From Actinomycetota bacterium (GTDB lineage Bacteria > Actinomycetota > Actinomycetes > S36-B12 > CAIYMF01): a stretch of 64,000 bases of DNA. Below are positions 20,430-30,292 of this stretch, piece after piece. Made by a program: the position numbers and the translations under genes. Position 1 is the first letter of the stretch. Each line of letters opens with the position of its first letter. Below the pieces are notes generated by a model. It was not told the DNA's origin. It did not search any database and saw nothing but the letters and a program-made list of their open reading frames with translations. The DNA lies in NCBI GenBank assembly GCA_026393115.1, contig JAPLAU010000008.1:124001-188000 (forward strand), written 5' to 3'.

Positions 20430-23245
20430 CGCGCTGGGTGTCACTTGCCGGTGCGGTTGCACTGGCAAGTGGTGTGGTGATGGCACCGGCGATGGCCGCG
20501 CCTCGTACTGAGATTGGCCCGGTGGGTCAAGAAGGACTCAAGGAAGTCGCACAGTGCTTGGCATCGAACCCGAACCTGCTGGCGATGATGGTGGTTGACG
20601 AAAGTGGATCGTTGCAATCAACGGATCCCGAGAACAAGCGGGCGGCGATTCTCGCCAGCGTCGTGACGTCGCTGGAAAGTCTCGCGCAGCAGTCGTTGCT
20701 CGGCCAGCCGCGTCGCGTCGACGTAGCAGTTGGCACCTTCTCCGCCGACTACACCCCGTGGATTCCATGGACAACGCTCACACCCCAAACCGCGCCTGAA
20801 TTGGCGGCCAAGATCGAGGCGGAAGTTCCAGCCCGTAATCAAGGAGGCGGGACCGACCACCCGTCGGCCATGGCGGGAGGGCGCTCGGAAATCGCGCGCG
20901 GCACCGCGCGATTCGGAACAGGTGCCCCGCCCTGCAAGCTCATGTTGATGTTTACCGACGGCGTCATCGTTGTTTCCGACGATCCTGTAAAGAATCAACA
21001 AGCGGCCGATGACATGTGCGCACGCAAGGGTGTTATCGATGGCATTCGCAGCGACAACATTTCGCTGGTCAACGTCATGCTCTTCGATCGTTCGACTCTC
21101 AAGCAGTACGACGCTGCTAGCCAGAAGGATCTGGTGAAAGGTACCCAACTACTTCAGGCAATGGCCGAAGGGACGGGAGGCGGCATTGAATGTGGAACGG
21201 TGCCGATCCCTGCGAACTATCGGAGCGGCCTCTACCTCGAAGGCAGTGCCGATGCGCTTGCCTCGCTTTTCGCCGCGGCCATTGCTATCGGCAGTGGTGG
21301 TACTCCGGTGCCTGACATCACCGGTACACCTGCGACTCTCGTGATCGATCCAGGAATCGCATCCTTCCGCGTCGTTGCCATTGCGCCCAAGGGGTTCTCG
21401 CTCAAGGCACCTGACGGAAGCACACTCGCGGGCAAGGTGGGGTCGGGTAACGGCGCGGCGGGTGGAAGCACTGCCATCGTCAACTGGACCGGATCAACCG
21501 TCACCATCAACATTCCCGTCAGCGCCTCGGGAGTTGGAAACTGGACGTTTGCTCGCCCTGGACAAGACGACGCAGTCGGGCTGTACCTTTTCAGCGATTT
21601 GCAGCTGCAACTCAAAGATGCGCAACTAGTTGCGGGGCAAGAGTCGACGCTCTCTGGGCACGTTGTCACAACTGAGGCCAAGCCGGCGAGTGTGTCGCCG
21701 TACAAAGACAGGAAGCTCGTCATCAAGGCTCTCAATGCGAAGGGTGAGGGCACCGAGGTTCCTTTGGCCTTGAAGGATGACGGATCGTTCAGTGGCACAT
21801 TCACCCCGACAGGCGGATCGACTTCGACGATCTTCGACGTGACCCTTGACCTCACTACCAAGAGCGGTCAGAAGTTGGCTCAGGTGAGCCGCCGATTCGT
21901 TCAACCGGTTCGACTGGCTGGTGCCTTCCCCACGGTCGCACCTGAGGCGCTGGTGCTCTCTCCACTTGAGGGGCGTGACGGTGAGGCGAAGGGCACAATC
22001 ACCTTTGTGGGTTCGAAGGAAGGACCCACTAAAGCGTGCGCCGCTGCCCCGCAGTTAACCGAAGTTGATGATCCCAACCGATTCAAAACCAGTGTGACTA
22101 CCGACTGCGTGACTCTGGCAGCCGGTGAGACGAAGACGATCGACGTGTCGATACGTAATCAACTGGAGCCGTCCGATGGTCAGGTGACCGGACAGATTCC
22201 GTTGACCCTCTCGAGTGCTGCCGTGAGTGGCCGCCCGTCAGCTGACGCACCGATCTCGCTACCACTCACGTTTGTGACGACGCGTCCGGTTAACCAGGCG
22301 GCGCGCATCGGCATCGTGTTGGTGTTGTTCATCCTCGGGATTCTGTTGCCGCTTCTTCTGCTGTGGCTGTTAAACCGCAGTGCGGCGCGCCTTTCACTCA
22401 AGGGTCTGCAGATGGCACGCATTCCGGTCACGGTTAATGGCGAGGGCGCCAACGCGACGATTTCACGCTCCGACGGTCAGTCGCTCCTGCTATCCCCCGA
22501 TGACTTCCGTTGGATGCCGGTTGATCCGCCGAGGCCGCGGCAGTGGTCGGGTGGGCCCGAGACGCTGCGCAGCATCACTCCGATCAATCCGTTCGGGTCT
22601 GTTCGTGCCGTTGTTCAGGCGCCGACTGGTCAGGTGGTGGTGGGCAGCGATTTGCCGACTACGTCGGATGCGGGTTCGAGTGCCGGGCTACCTCTCGACC
22701 CGACGGGGCAGTACTACCTCTTGGTGCCCTCGAGTGCGCTTGGTGCTCGTGAGCCGGTGACCGTTGGGCCCGTGGCCACGGGTGGCGATTCGATCTTCGG
22801 TGGTGGGGGTACATCAGGCCAGACGCCTCCGTTGTCGGGCGGTGGTGCGAGCGCCGGCGGTACGAACCCCTTCGATCCAGATAACCCCTTCGGATCAGTT
22901 CGAATGTCGATTGGTGAGGCGCCGCCTCCTAGCTCAGTTTCGGGCGTACTCGTCGCATACATCAAGCCGGAGTACGGCGGTAGCGGCCCAGTTGTTGAGC
23001 GACTGGTCGCCACCATCGGTGCGAGCACTTGCCTCGGTCGAGGGTTGATGGAGGCGAGGCAGGCGATTGGCGAACTCGCGCAGAAGCAGGCGAGTAAGGC
23101 CAAGCCGCCCAAGCCGCCGAAGGAGCCGAAGCAGCCCAAGGCCGGAACAACGACGGCACCTCCGCCGCCACCGTCGGCTGGTGGAAGCGGACCATTCGGT
23201 CAGTCCACTGGAAGTTCGAGTCCGGATGACAACCCGTTCAAGTAA
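20417..23245 (+). CDS. Secreted, membrane-anchored VWA protein with Pro/NPF-rich C-terminal tail
   Basis: 942 residues from GTG 20417 (GGAGG at 20402-20406). This start gives a clean signal peptide cut after AMA; the open frame back to 20252 is not used. The VWA domain follows: VVDESGS (MIDAS), FTDGVI. Several Ig-like beta domains then lead to a single membrane segment (IGIVLVLFILGILLPLLLLWLL), so the VWA part is outside and about 280 residues are inside. The inner tail is Pro/Gly-rich with four NPF motifs (NPFGSVR twice, NPFDPD, and NPFK at the C-terminus). It may link an outside signal or metal state to the tubulin-like protein encoded next. Confidence 0.8.
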   Translation: MVRLTRWVSLAGAVALASGVVMAPAMAAPRTEIGPVGQEGLKEVAQCLASNPNLLAMMVVDESGSLQSTDPENKRAAILASVVTSLESLAQQSLLGQPRRVDVAVGTFSADYTPWIPWTTLTPQTAPELAAKIEAEVPARNQGGGTDHPSAMAGGRSEIARGTARFGTGAPPCKLMLMFTDGVIVVSDDPVKNQQAADDMCARKGVIDGIRSDNISLVNVMLFDRSTLKQYDAASQKDLVKGTQLLQAMAEGTGGGIECGTVPIPANYRSGLYLEGSADALASLFAAAIAIGSGGTPVPDITGTPATLVIDPGIASFRVVAIAPKGFSLKAPDGSTLAGKVGSGNGAAGGSTAIVNWTGSTVTINIPVSASGVGNWTFARPGQDDAVGLYLFSDLQLQLKDAQLVAGQESTLSGHVVTTEAKPASVSPYKDRKLVIKALNAKGEGTEVPLALKDDGSFSGTFTPTGGSTSTIFDVTLDLTTKSGQKLAQVSRRFVQPVRLAGAFPTVAPEALVLSPLEGRDGEAKGTITFVGSKEGPTKACAAAPQLTEVDDPNRFKTSVTTDCVTLAAGETKTIDVSIRNQLEPSDGQVTGQIPLTLSSAAVSGRPSADAPISLPLTFVTTRPVNQAARIGIVLVLFILGILLPLLLLWLLNRSAARLSLKGLQMARIPVTVNGEGANATISRSDGQSLLLSPDDFRWMPVDPPRPRQWSGGPETLRSITPINPFGSVRAVVQAPTGQVVVGSDLPTTSDAGSSAGLPLDPTGQYYLLVPSSALGAREPVTVGPVATGGDSIFGGGGTSGQTPPLSGGGASAGGTNPFDPDNPFGSVRMSIGEAPPPSSVSGVLVAYIKPEYGGSGPVVERLVATIGASTCLGRGLMEARQAIGELAQKQASKAKPPKPPKEPKQPKAGTTTAPPPPPSAGGSGPFGQSTGSSSPDDNPFK

Positions 23246-23281
23246 TCGAAAAGTAGCCATTCACCAGCGAGGAGCGCGCAC

Positions 23282-26200
23282 ATGCTGAGCCAGGTTCTGT
23301 TGGTCGGCGTCGGAGGATCCGGCGGCAAGACTCTGCGTGTCCTACGCCAGACGCTGCTGCGCCGGTTACGCACGGCTGGGTGGACAAGCGACGAATTGCC
23401 CGATGCGTGGCAGATGCTGTGGGTCGACACCGTTAGCGGGATGTCGGCTGATGGGTTCCCCGAGAAGTTGCTGCCGCAGTCTGACTACCTAGGCCTTGTC
23501 TCGCACGGAATGAATTGGAGTGGCACGCTCTCAGCTCTGACGAACTCACTGTCTATCGAGGATCGACAGCGGGCACTTGCGTCGTGGGTGCCGACCTCCG
23601 TCCCAATCGATATCACTAATGGCGCTGGTCAGTTTCGTGCCATCGGTCGGGGGGTCGCACTCAATCGGCTCGATGCGATTACCGGCAAGCTCAAAGAGAA
23701 GTACCAGATCATGACGGCGCCGAAAGCAATGTCCGAATTGGCGGAGGTCGCTCGCCTCTTGGGTAGTGAAACAGAGGCTGCCGCTCGGCCCCCATTCGCG
23801 ATGGTGATTTCCTCCATGGCGGGTGGTTCTGGTGCCGGCATGTTCATTGATGTGGCTGAGGCTCTTAAAACGGTGGGACCTTCATTCGCCGCGAAGACTC
23901 ATACGATCATGTACGGACCCGATGTCTTTGGAAGTTTGCCAGCGGGCATGAGCAACGGTGTTGCTCCGAATGTGCTTGCGGCGCTTAATGAAATCACGTC
24001 ATGTGTCCGCAAGGAATCGATGGACGTAGGGAGTAAGGCACTCTTCGCGAGTCATGGATCAGATGTAAAGACAGGTGAGTACGGCATCGGGGGGCGTTAT
24101 CTTTACCTCATCGGCGCGCGCAATGGAAAGATCGCCTTCGGTAATCAAGAAGATGTGTACCGAGCCGTCGGAGAAGCTCTCGCTCCTATGGTCATCGACG
24201 ACGTCGTGCAGGAGTGGCTGAATGCGTTCGTCCTAACGAATGTATTTGATGCTTCAGGTGCCATCGTCACAGTCGAAGATGAAACGCAGTTAAGGGATAG
24301 CTCAAACGTGCAGCACCGGCAACCGTTGTCGTCATTGGGATTCGGTCGGGTTGGCCTTGGCATGGATCGCTTTGGAGAGTATGCAGCTGAGGTCTTGGCG
24401 AAGGAAACAATCGACAGGTTGCTGTGGCCGCGTGGTGTGCCGATGGACCCTCGCGAACCCAAGACCGAGGCCGAACACATCGTGGAGCGCTTGGACAACA
24501 CGTGGCTGGAGTTCCTGAACAAGTCGGGTCTTAATGAACGCGACCCCGCGAATGACGTGGTTGATGCTCTGGTGCCTGCAGATTCGGCGCAGCGCTTCCA
24601 GACGGCGGCGGTTGAGATGGTGCAGCGAGCCGGAGGAAATGCCGGTCAGGCAGGCCTTGACCCTCAGACGTGGTTCCATCAACTCACGGTCGAGTACACG
24701 AATGGGCTGCCAGCAGTGTTGGCGCGCGAGACCGATGAGCGGTACGTGTGTGCTCGCGAGTGGGCCAAGGGAATTCAAGAGCACCTCGTTGGTCACATCA
24801 CGGACGCGGTTTCAAAGCATGGCCTGAAAGTTGCAGCCAAGCTGATCGAGAAGCTGCGGGTTGAAGCGCGGGAAGTGGCGACCGGTGAACTCGCAACTCA
24901 GGCCAGTCGCGAACTCAGTTATCTCGATGCGATGAGCGGTGGAATTCAATCGCGGCTCAACACGGGTCTAACCGCGATTCCCGTCAATCACCCGGTGATT
25001 GACGAGGTACGTAATCTGCTGGTCAAGGGGATGGAACTGAATGCCAATTCGTCACGCTTCGAGTTGGCATCTAAGTTGCTTCTGGATCTCGATGACAACC
25101 TGCTTCAGGTGCTTCAAAGGGCAGTCGCGGAATCAGCTGCAGCACTCGAGTCTGACGTTTCGGCCACCGGTGCGGACGGGGCACCGAGCCCCTACGTGAC
25201 GTGGCCGGATATGGACGACACAGTAATCCCGAACCGATTGATTCCAGGGGTGACTGAACGCGTATTGGTCGAGGCCTCGGAGTATCAGGGACTGCTCGCG
25301 ACTCTAGCTCAACAGAGTGTGGGTCGAGCTCACTCGGGAGCCTGGGAACAGCGCCTCGTGAGTCGTACTGTGTCAGGCTTGCCTCTCGATGAACGTGGCG
25401 ACACGGCGCTGCCGAATCTCATCACCATGCGTCCGTCTTGGAACCCCCTTGATGATCGCGTTCGATGGGAGGCGAATACTTCGGCTCAACGTGCAGGTGC
25501 CAAAATCCCCACAGATGCGTCGCTTTATGTCGATCGGGCGCGCGAAACAATCGTTGACGACGATGTCACGATCCTCGGCAAGTTCATCAAACAGGACCTC
25601 GAAAGTTATTTGAAGACTCCGGATGTTTCGGAGGCGGCGAACCGCGAAGCGAAGTTTGCTGCCGCGCTCGGGGCCGCACTTCAGGCCAGTGGGCCGATGG
25701 CCGACATTCGCCCTGACCTGCTGGGTCTAGTTCACCCGAAGCAGACGGTTAGCTCTTACATGTCCGCCAGTACTTTGCCGCGTTCGCTGAAGTCGTTGAT
25801 CGATCCGGTTCTCGACAAGGCACAAACAGATCGAAGCGGAATCAAGTATGGCGACGTCAGGCCGCAGCAGCTCGACTTCTTCCAAGTGACTCACAAGGCC
25901 TATCACCCCGTCGTGTTTCGAACCCTGATGGATCCAATTGCTTCGAGTTGGGGCGAGGCTCGTACTAATGCTGCGTTGCGGGAGAGTTGGTGGCAGATGC
26001 GTCGCGGGCGTCCACTGACAGAGGCGATTCCCGCGACCGACGACGTGATTCTGCAGATGATCACGGGATGGTTTGTCGCGGGAATCATGGGGATTCGACG
26101 TACAACGACGCCGAATTCCTCTGGCGGGCCGATGGTCGAGGTCGCCGATGAGCGAGGGCAGTGGCTTGCATTCCCGCACCCGTTGCTCGGCTTCCGTAAG

Positions 26201-26641
26201 GGTGACAGCGATCACGAAATACTTCCATCAGTTCTCAAGTCACTCGGAATCGCAATCGCTCAGGTTGGCGTAAGTTCACCGGCAAGCCTTGACGCACTTG
26301 AACCGTATTGGCGCCTGCGGGATATGGGCGAAAATGCTGCTGCGGTCATTTCGCAGTGGGTGCGAACGGGCGCTACGCCATCACAGGGAATACTTCCTAA
26401 CCCCTCGACCGCCGCGTCCCCGGCGGAACCAGCAGAAGTTCGGAGGGAAGCGCTACTCAAATCTGTGGCCTTGGCGCGGGCGACCGTTGAGAAGATCTTC
26501 GCGGGCGTGGAGTCGAATCCCAATGAACTCAACACGCAGCGGATTTGGGAGTTACGCGTACAGATACTCGCCGCGCTTCAAGTAATTCACGATTCGGTTA
26601 GCCGTGCCGACGTCACTGAGGACACCACGGGGATCCTGTGA
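23282..26641 (+). CDS. Tubulin/FtsZ-like GTPase (Tubulin_2 type)
   Basis: 1119 residues. The Rossmann start LLVGVGGSGGKTLR (6-19) and the tubulin signature-like loop AGGSGAGMFID (180-190) mark a tubulin/FtsZ-superfamily GTPase domain; GAGQFRAIGRGVAL (114-127) is also typical of the large Tubulin_2 group. The long C-terminal region (about 400-1119) is mostly helical with no named domain. RBS GAGGAG. Expected to bind GTP and form filaments or a membrane-associated assembly with the VWA protein (FtsZ-like families of this kind have been linked to membrane remodelling). C-terminus EDTTGIL. Overlaps the next gene by 4 bp (GTGA). Confidence 0.8.
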   Translation: MLSQVLLVGVGGSGGKTLRVLRQTLLRRLRTAGWTSDELPDAWQMLWVDTVSGMSADGFPEKLLPQSDYLGLVSHGMNWSGTLSALTNSLSIEDRQRALASWVPTSVPIDITNGAGQFRAIGRGVALNRLDAITGKLKEKYQIMTAPKAMSELAEVARLLGSETEAAARPPFAMVISSMAGGSGAGMFIDVAEALKTVGPSFAAKTHTIMYGPDVFGSLPAGMSNGVAPNVLAALNEITSCVRKESMDVGSKALFASHGSDVKTGEYGIGGRYLYLIGARNGKIAFGNQEDVYRAVGEALAPMVIDDVVQEWLNAFVLTNVFDASGAIVTVEDETQLRDSSNVQHRQPLSSLGFGRVGLGMDRFGEYAAEVLAKETIDRLLWPRGVPMDPREPKTEAEHIVERLDNTWLEFLNKSGLNERDPANDVVDALVPADSAQRFQTAAVEMVQRAGGNAGQAGLDPQTWFHQLTVEYTNGLPAVLARETDERYVCAREWAKGIQEHLVGHITDAVSKHGLKVAAKLIEKLRVEAREVATGELATQASRELSYLDAMSGGIQSRLNTGLTAIPVNHPVIDEVRNLLVKGMELNANSSRFELASKLLLDLDDNLLQVLQRAVAESAAALESDVSATGADGAPSPYVTWPDMDDTVIPNRLIPGVTERVLVEASEYQGLLATLAQQSVGRAHSGAWEQRLVSRTVSGLPLDERGDTALPNLITMRPSWNPLDDRVRWEANTSAQRAGAKIPTDASLYVDRARETIVDDDVTILGKFIKQDLESYLKTPDVSEAANREAKFAAALGAALQASGPMADIRPDLLGLVHPKQTVSSYMSASTLPRSLKSLIDPVLDKAQTDRSGIKYGDVRPQQLDFFQVTHKAYHPVVFRTLMDPIASSWGEARTNAALRESWWQMRRGRPLTEAIPATDDVILQMITGWFVAGIMGIRRTTTPNSSGGPMVEVADERGQWLAFPHPLLGFRKGDSDHEILPSVLKSLGIAIAQVGVSSPASLDALEPYWRLRDMGENAAAVISQWVRTGATPSQGILPNPSTAASPAEPAEVRREALLKSVALARATVEKIFAGVESNPNELNTQRIWELRVQILAALQVIHDSVSRADVTEDTTGIL

Positions 26642-28725
26642 CCGACGAAATATGGTCCGAAGGCATTGTCCCCATCATTCTCTTGCCAGGGGAGCCGCGG
26701 GGTGGGCGACTGCTCGATCTCATCGAGCAGTGGACACGTTCGTGGTTGCTGGCCCCCGCGATGTGGATTCGGGTCGAGGACGTTCTCGACGAGAACGGCG
26801 ACTTCGCTGGTGCGACCACGGGGCGTCCACCTCGCGTCACCGGGCATGTCATCGGGCACAACGGGCGTCGTCGAGTCGACATATTCCGTGAGTTGGGGCG
26901 CGGAGAAGTGTCGATTCTGCGGATGCTCGTGGTGCGCTGGGTGGAGGATTCGGTTGATGCGGCGCAGCCGACGCATGATGAGCGCCAAGACCAAACCTTG
27001 GAAGTGCTGTCAGAATTCGTCAAGTTATCGCAGCCTCCCGAGCGTCATACGGCATTGGGTGAACCTGTGGGAACCCGCGTGGTTAAAGCGAACCTCGTGT
27101 TCGCCCCCACAAACCGATTGGGGGGGTCCCGACTGCACCTCCTTGAACGCAAATGGGACATCAACATCGTCGTCGCTCCAGAGGATCGACCGACGCCGTC
27201 ATCGTTCGATGCATTCACGCGCGACACTGACGAAGCACGAATGGATGCGTTCATTCTCGCAAATGTTGCGACGGCCGCCGGGCTGTGGCCGGGGCTCAAC
27301 AAGTCGGTGTATGAACTCGATACCGCTGACCTCAACGCGCGAGGTCGCGAAGTGTGTGTGGCTCAGCGAGTCAACGTACGCGCCGTTTTGAGCGACGCGC
27401 TCGCATTCCGTACTGCACAGAGGGCGCTTATCGACTCGGTGCGGGCCGAGTCGCCGCTGCTCGATCCACTCATTGCCAGCAACGTGTCGACTCTCGAAGT
27501 ACTCGATCCACTTGATAACGAAGAGGCTGTCAAACGCATGGTGGGTCTCACCATGAACATCGACAATGGTCGCCTAGGGTATCGTCGACGCGATCTGATT
27601 TCGTATCGCAAGACGTCGCGGGGAATGTGGGCTTCTTTCAAGGCATTCTTTGGATTCTTCTTCGACAAACTACTTGCCGTGCCCGGATGGATCTTTGACA
27701 TGATCACAACGTCGGCGAGTAAGAAGGCGACGGCCGCCCTGCATGGCGAGGAGGGGGCAGAGGAAGTCGATGCGTCGATTGATTTCGGTCGCTCACGATC
27801 GAGGCTCGACCGGCAGATTGGTCAGCAGGCTGAGCAACTGGAACTACGAAAAGAGCAGTTGCGTCGGCGGTTTGCGGAGCCGCTTCCTTTGAGTAAGCGC
27901 GATCTGGCACCCAAGATGTGGAGCGAGATTCGCACCCTCATTTTTTCGGTTCTCGATGGTTCGACCACTCCGGACCTGTTAAAGCCGGCACCACAGGTGA
28001 CTGGTGGAAGCGACGAACTTGCAATCCTTGGATCGCAGGGGCTCGCGACGCGCGCCACCGCTCCGGTTCGGAAAGGGAAGCGGAAGCAGCGCAACGAGAA
28101 CCCAACGCAGGCCGCTTCCTTCATGCCGGAGGCCACGCAAGCGGCACAGGCACGTGAAATCACGATGGTGTCTGAGCAGGGACATCCGAAGGTGATCGGC
28201 GACGTTGGTTTCGTTTGCCCCGACCCGAATGATCGGTGGGTAGCACCTGCGGGGGTTCTAATGACCTTTCGATCAACATCGACCCCTGACGATGGCGCGC
28301 AGTGGCTGAGCACGTCCGAGGCGGAGCGTTGGATTAGTGAGGTCGATAAGCGCATTGAGTTCACCGGGCAGCGCATCGCTGCGCAGTTGGAGTCTCTCCT
28401 GACGATCGAAACAGAGGTCGCGGAACAGGAGCAACTCCTCGAGGCGGCGGCGAGCGAGGTGTATGTTGCGGAGATCGAATACGAGTCTCTCGTGGAGGAA
28501 TCGGAGTACTCCGAACTCTCAGGAGATGATGACGAATCCCTCGCTCCTGTCGACGTTGTTCACAGTGACTCACTCGTCGTCGTCATTGACGACGAGCGTG
28601 AAGAGTTGGACGTCGACGAAGAAGGCGATCACGAGGACGGTGGTGCGGAAGTTGACGCCCACGAAACCAATGATCGCGATGAAGTGACTGTCGTGAAGGT
28701 GGGTGATTCGACCGATGTCGAATAG
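26638..28725 (+). CDS. Unknown cytoplasmic protein of the VWA-tubulin operon, acidic coiled-coil C-terminus
   Basis: 695 residues, GTG start overlapping the tubulin-like stop. No known family. The N-terminal half (to about 330) opens with a hydrophobic patch (GIVPIILLPGEP). A short hydrophobic amphipathic stretch near 336-360 (FKAFFGFFFDKLLAVPGWIF) may sit on the membrane. A basic region (RKGKRKQR) and a coiled coil (about 560-610) follow; the last 80 residues are very acidic (DDERE, DVDEEGDHEDGG). Probably an adaptor between the filament and the membrane; inference only. Confidence 0.6.
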   Translation: MTDEIWSEGIVPIILLPGEPRGGRLLDLIEQWTRSWLLAPAMWIRVEDVLDENGDFAGATTGRPPRVTGHVIGHNGRRRVDIFRELGRGEVSILRMLVVRWVEDSVDAAQPTHDERQDQTLEVLSEFVKLSQPPERHTALGEPVGTRVVKANLVFAPTNRLGGSRLHLLERKWDINIVVAPEDRPTPSSFDAFTRDTDEARMDAFILANVATAAGLWPGLNKSVYELDTADLNARGREVCVAQRVNVRAVLSDALAFRTAQRALIDSVRAESPLLDPLIASNVSTLEVLDPLDNEEAVKRMVGLTMNIDNGRLGYRRRDLISYRKTSRGMWASFKAFFGFFFDKLLAVPGWIFDMITTSASKKATAALHGEEGAEEVDASIDFGRSRSRLDRQIGQQAEQLELRKEQLRRRFAEPLPLSKRDLAPKMWSEIRTLIFSVLDGSTTPDLLKPAPQVTGGSDELAILGSQGLATRATAPVRKGKRKQRNENPTQAASFMPEATQAAQAREITMVSEQGHPKVIGDVGFVCPDPNDRWVAPAGVLMTFRSTSTPDDGAQWLSTSEAERWISEVDKRIEFTGQRIAAQLESLLTIETEVAEQEQLLEAAASEVYVAEIEYESLVEESEYSELSGDDDESLAPVDVVHSDSLVVVIDDEREELDVDEEGDHEDGGAEVDAHETNDRDEVTVVKVGDSTDVE

Positions 28726-30253
28726 CCCGATGCCGACTACTGTGTCGACGACACCGCTCGCACCACTCGATCGACGGGTCAAGGATGCGGCTACAGCCCT
28801 TCGTGATAGCGAAACCAAACTCACTCAGGTACAGAGGGAAGCTCAGGTTGCACAGCGTCGACTCGAGCGAGCCCGTGCTCGACTCGCAGAAGTCGAGACG
28901 GAAAAGGAAGCACTTGCTGCAGCCAAGAATGAGGCGAATGAATGGATTCGGCGTCGGTCGCGTTCGTATTCGTATCTCTTGATCAAGGAACTTGAAGGCG
29001 AACGCGATGCACTCGCGCAAGACGTTGGCTTCTGCCGACAGGTGATGGGCGAAGGAAGCCCCATTGATCAAGACAAACTGAGTGTGATGAGTCGACGTTT
29101 CGTAAGGAGATTGATCTGGGCGACAGCGATCGTGCTGATCATTCTTGCGATCATTCTGGGCGTGAAGTACGGCTCACAGCCATCTACCACCGCTTCGCTT
29201 CCCTTTGTGTCGTGGCCACTGTGGATGATCTTGCTTACTGCCTTCGTGGTGTGGTTACTCTTCGTTCTACGCATCATGTTCTCCTATCACCGCGATTGGT
29301 CTCAGCAAGTCGATCGACTCAGGCGCCATCAGCACGAAATCAACCACGTGTTCGAGTTACTGCCTCATACGCGTTCAGAATTTGTTCGACTACGAGATCT
29401 TCATCCTCAGGTTCAAGATCGGCTGGACCTCATTGCGGAGAGTTTGTATCGCCCGTGGATTATCGACTCACGGCTCGATATCGAAAGTGCAGATCCTCCA
29501 GTCGATTCAATGCCAGCGCTGATGCAGCTCGCGAGTGTTCCGCTCGGCCGTGGTGGGCGTAAAGAGGAGGAACTGCGTCGTAGGGCGATTGCCGAGTTCA
29601 TCATCAAGCCTGGCTGGAGAGCTGCCGCGTACGCGGGACTACTTCGGTGTGTTGAGGAGATAGAAGATCGCCCGGCAGGGACGCTGACGGCCGACGCTGT
29701 TGACCAGAGCCCCGTGGCGCTCGCGGCGGTTCGTGCATCGCTGCAGTCGCCTGACTCACGAGTGCTCAATGCACGGTTGCGGCAGGCAGAGGTGGCGCTT
29801 GATGTACAACGGCGCATCATCCCTGATGTTCATCCTCTCGTTGCCTCGCTTCGACCGGATGAACTGGCTGATTTGGATGTTCGCACTGAGTTGGTGACGG
29901 ATCCCAATGCCGACCTGACGGAATGGGATGACTTCCTGGTCCGGATCTTGGGTGCAGGGACTTCCTGGTCGCCAGCGGTATTTACGGAGATTGGCCGTTC
30001 GCGTGGTGTTTCCGGAGCGCCTCGTGCGTTCGCCTTTGGCCCTAAGCGACTTCAAGGACGGCAGAACGCTGAGGTCACCTACGGACCGCTGCCCGATGCC
30101 GGTACTCGGCCGCTCGATCTTCTCGTGCGCGTCGATGTCTCGGGCTGGTGTTCACCGGAGGACTTGATGGTGTTCTCGACCGTTGAATCCAGCCAGGTGC
30201 AAGTTGCCGTTGCCGCCGACGATGACCTCGCTGACCCAACCGGCATCCTCTAG
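28715..30253 (+). CDS. Membrane coiled-coil protein of the VWA-tubulin operon
   Basis: 512 residues from ATG 28715 (AAGGTGGG upstream), overlapping the preceding gene by 11 bp. An N-terminal coiled coil (about 20-95; rich in Arg, Glu, Ala) precedes two membrane segments (LIWATAIVLIILAIILGV and PLWMILLTAFVVWLLFVLRI), then a long cytoplasmic helical and globular part. The family is not recognised. It ends DDDLADPTGIL, the same last four residues as the tubulin-like protein. It is the last gene of the operon. Likely a membrane anchor or ring component. Confidence 0.65.
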   Translation: MSNSPMPTTVSTTPLAPLDRRVKDAATALRDSETKLTQVQREAQVAQRRLERARARLAEVETEKEALAAAKNEANEWIRRRSRSYSYLLIKELEGERDALAQDVGFCRQVMGEGSPIDQDKLSVMSRRFVRRLIWATAIVLIILAIILGVKYGSQPSTTASLPFVSWPLWMILLTAFVVWLLFVLRIMFSYHRDWSQQVDRLRRHQHEINHVFELLPHTRSEFVRLRDLHPQVQDRLDLIAESLYRPWIIDSRLDIESADPPVDSMPALMQLASVPLGRGGRKEEELRRRAIAEFIIKPGWRAAAYAGLLRCVEEIEDRPAGTLTADAVDQSPVALAAVRASLQSPDSRVLNARLRQAEVALDVQRRIIPDVHPLVASLRPDELADLDVRTELVTDPNADLTEWDDFLVRILGAGTSWSPAVFTEIGRSRGVSGAPRAFAFGPKRLQGRQNAEVTYGPLPDAGTRPLDLLVRVDVSGWCSPEDLMVFSTVESSQVQVAVAADDDLADPTGIL

Positions 30254-30292
30254 GCGATTGCAGCGCGGTAGACATGCGCGTTCTAGTTGGCG

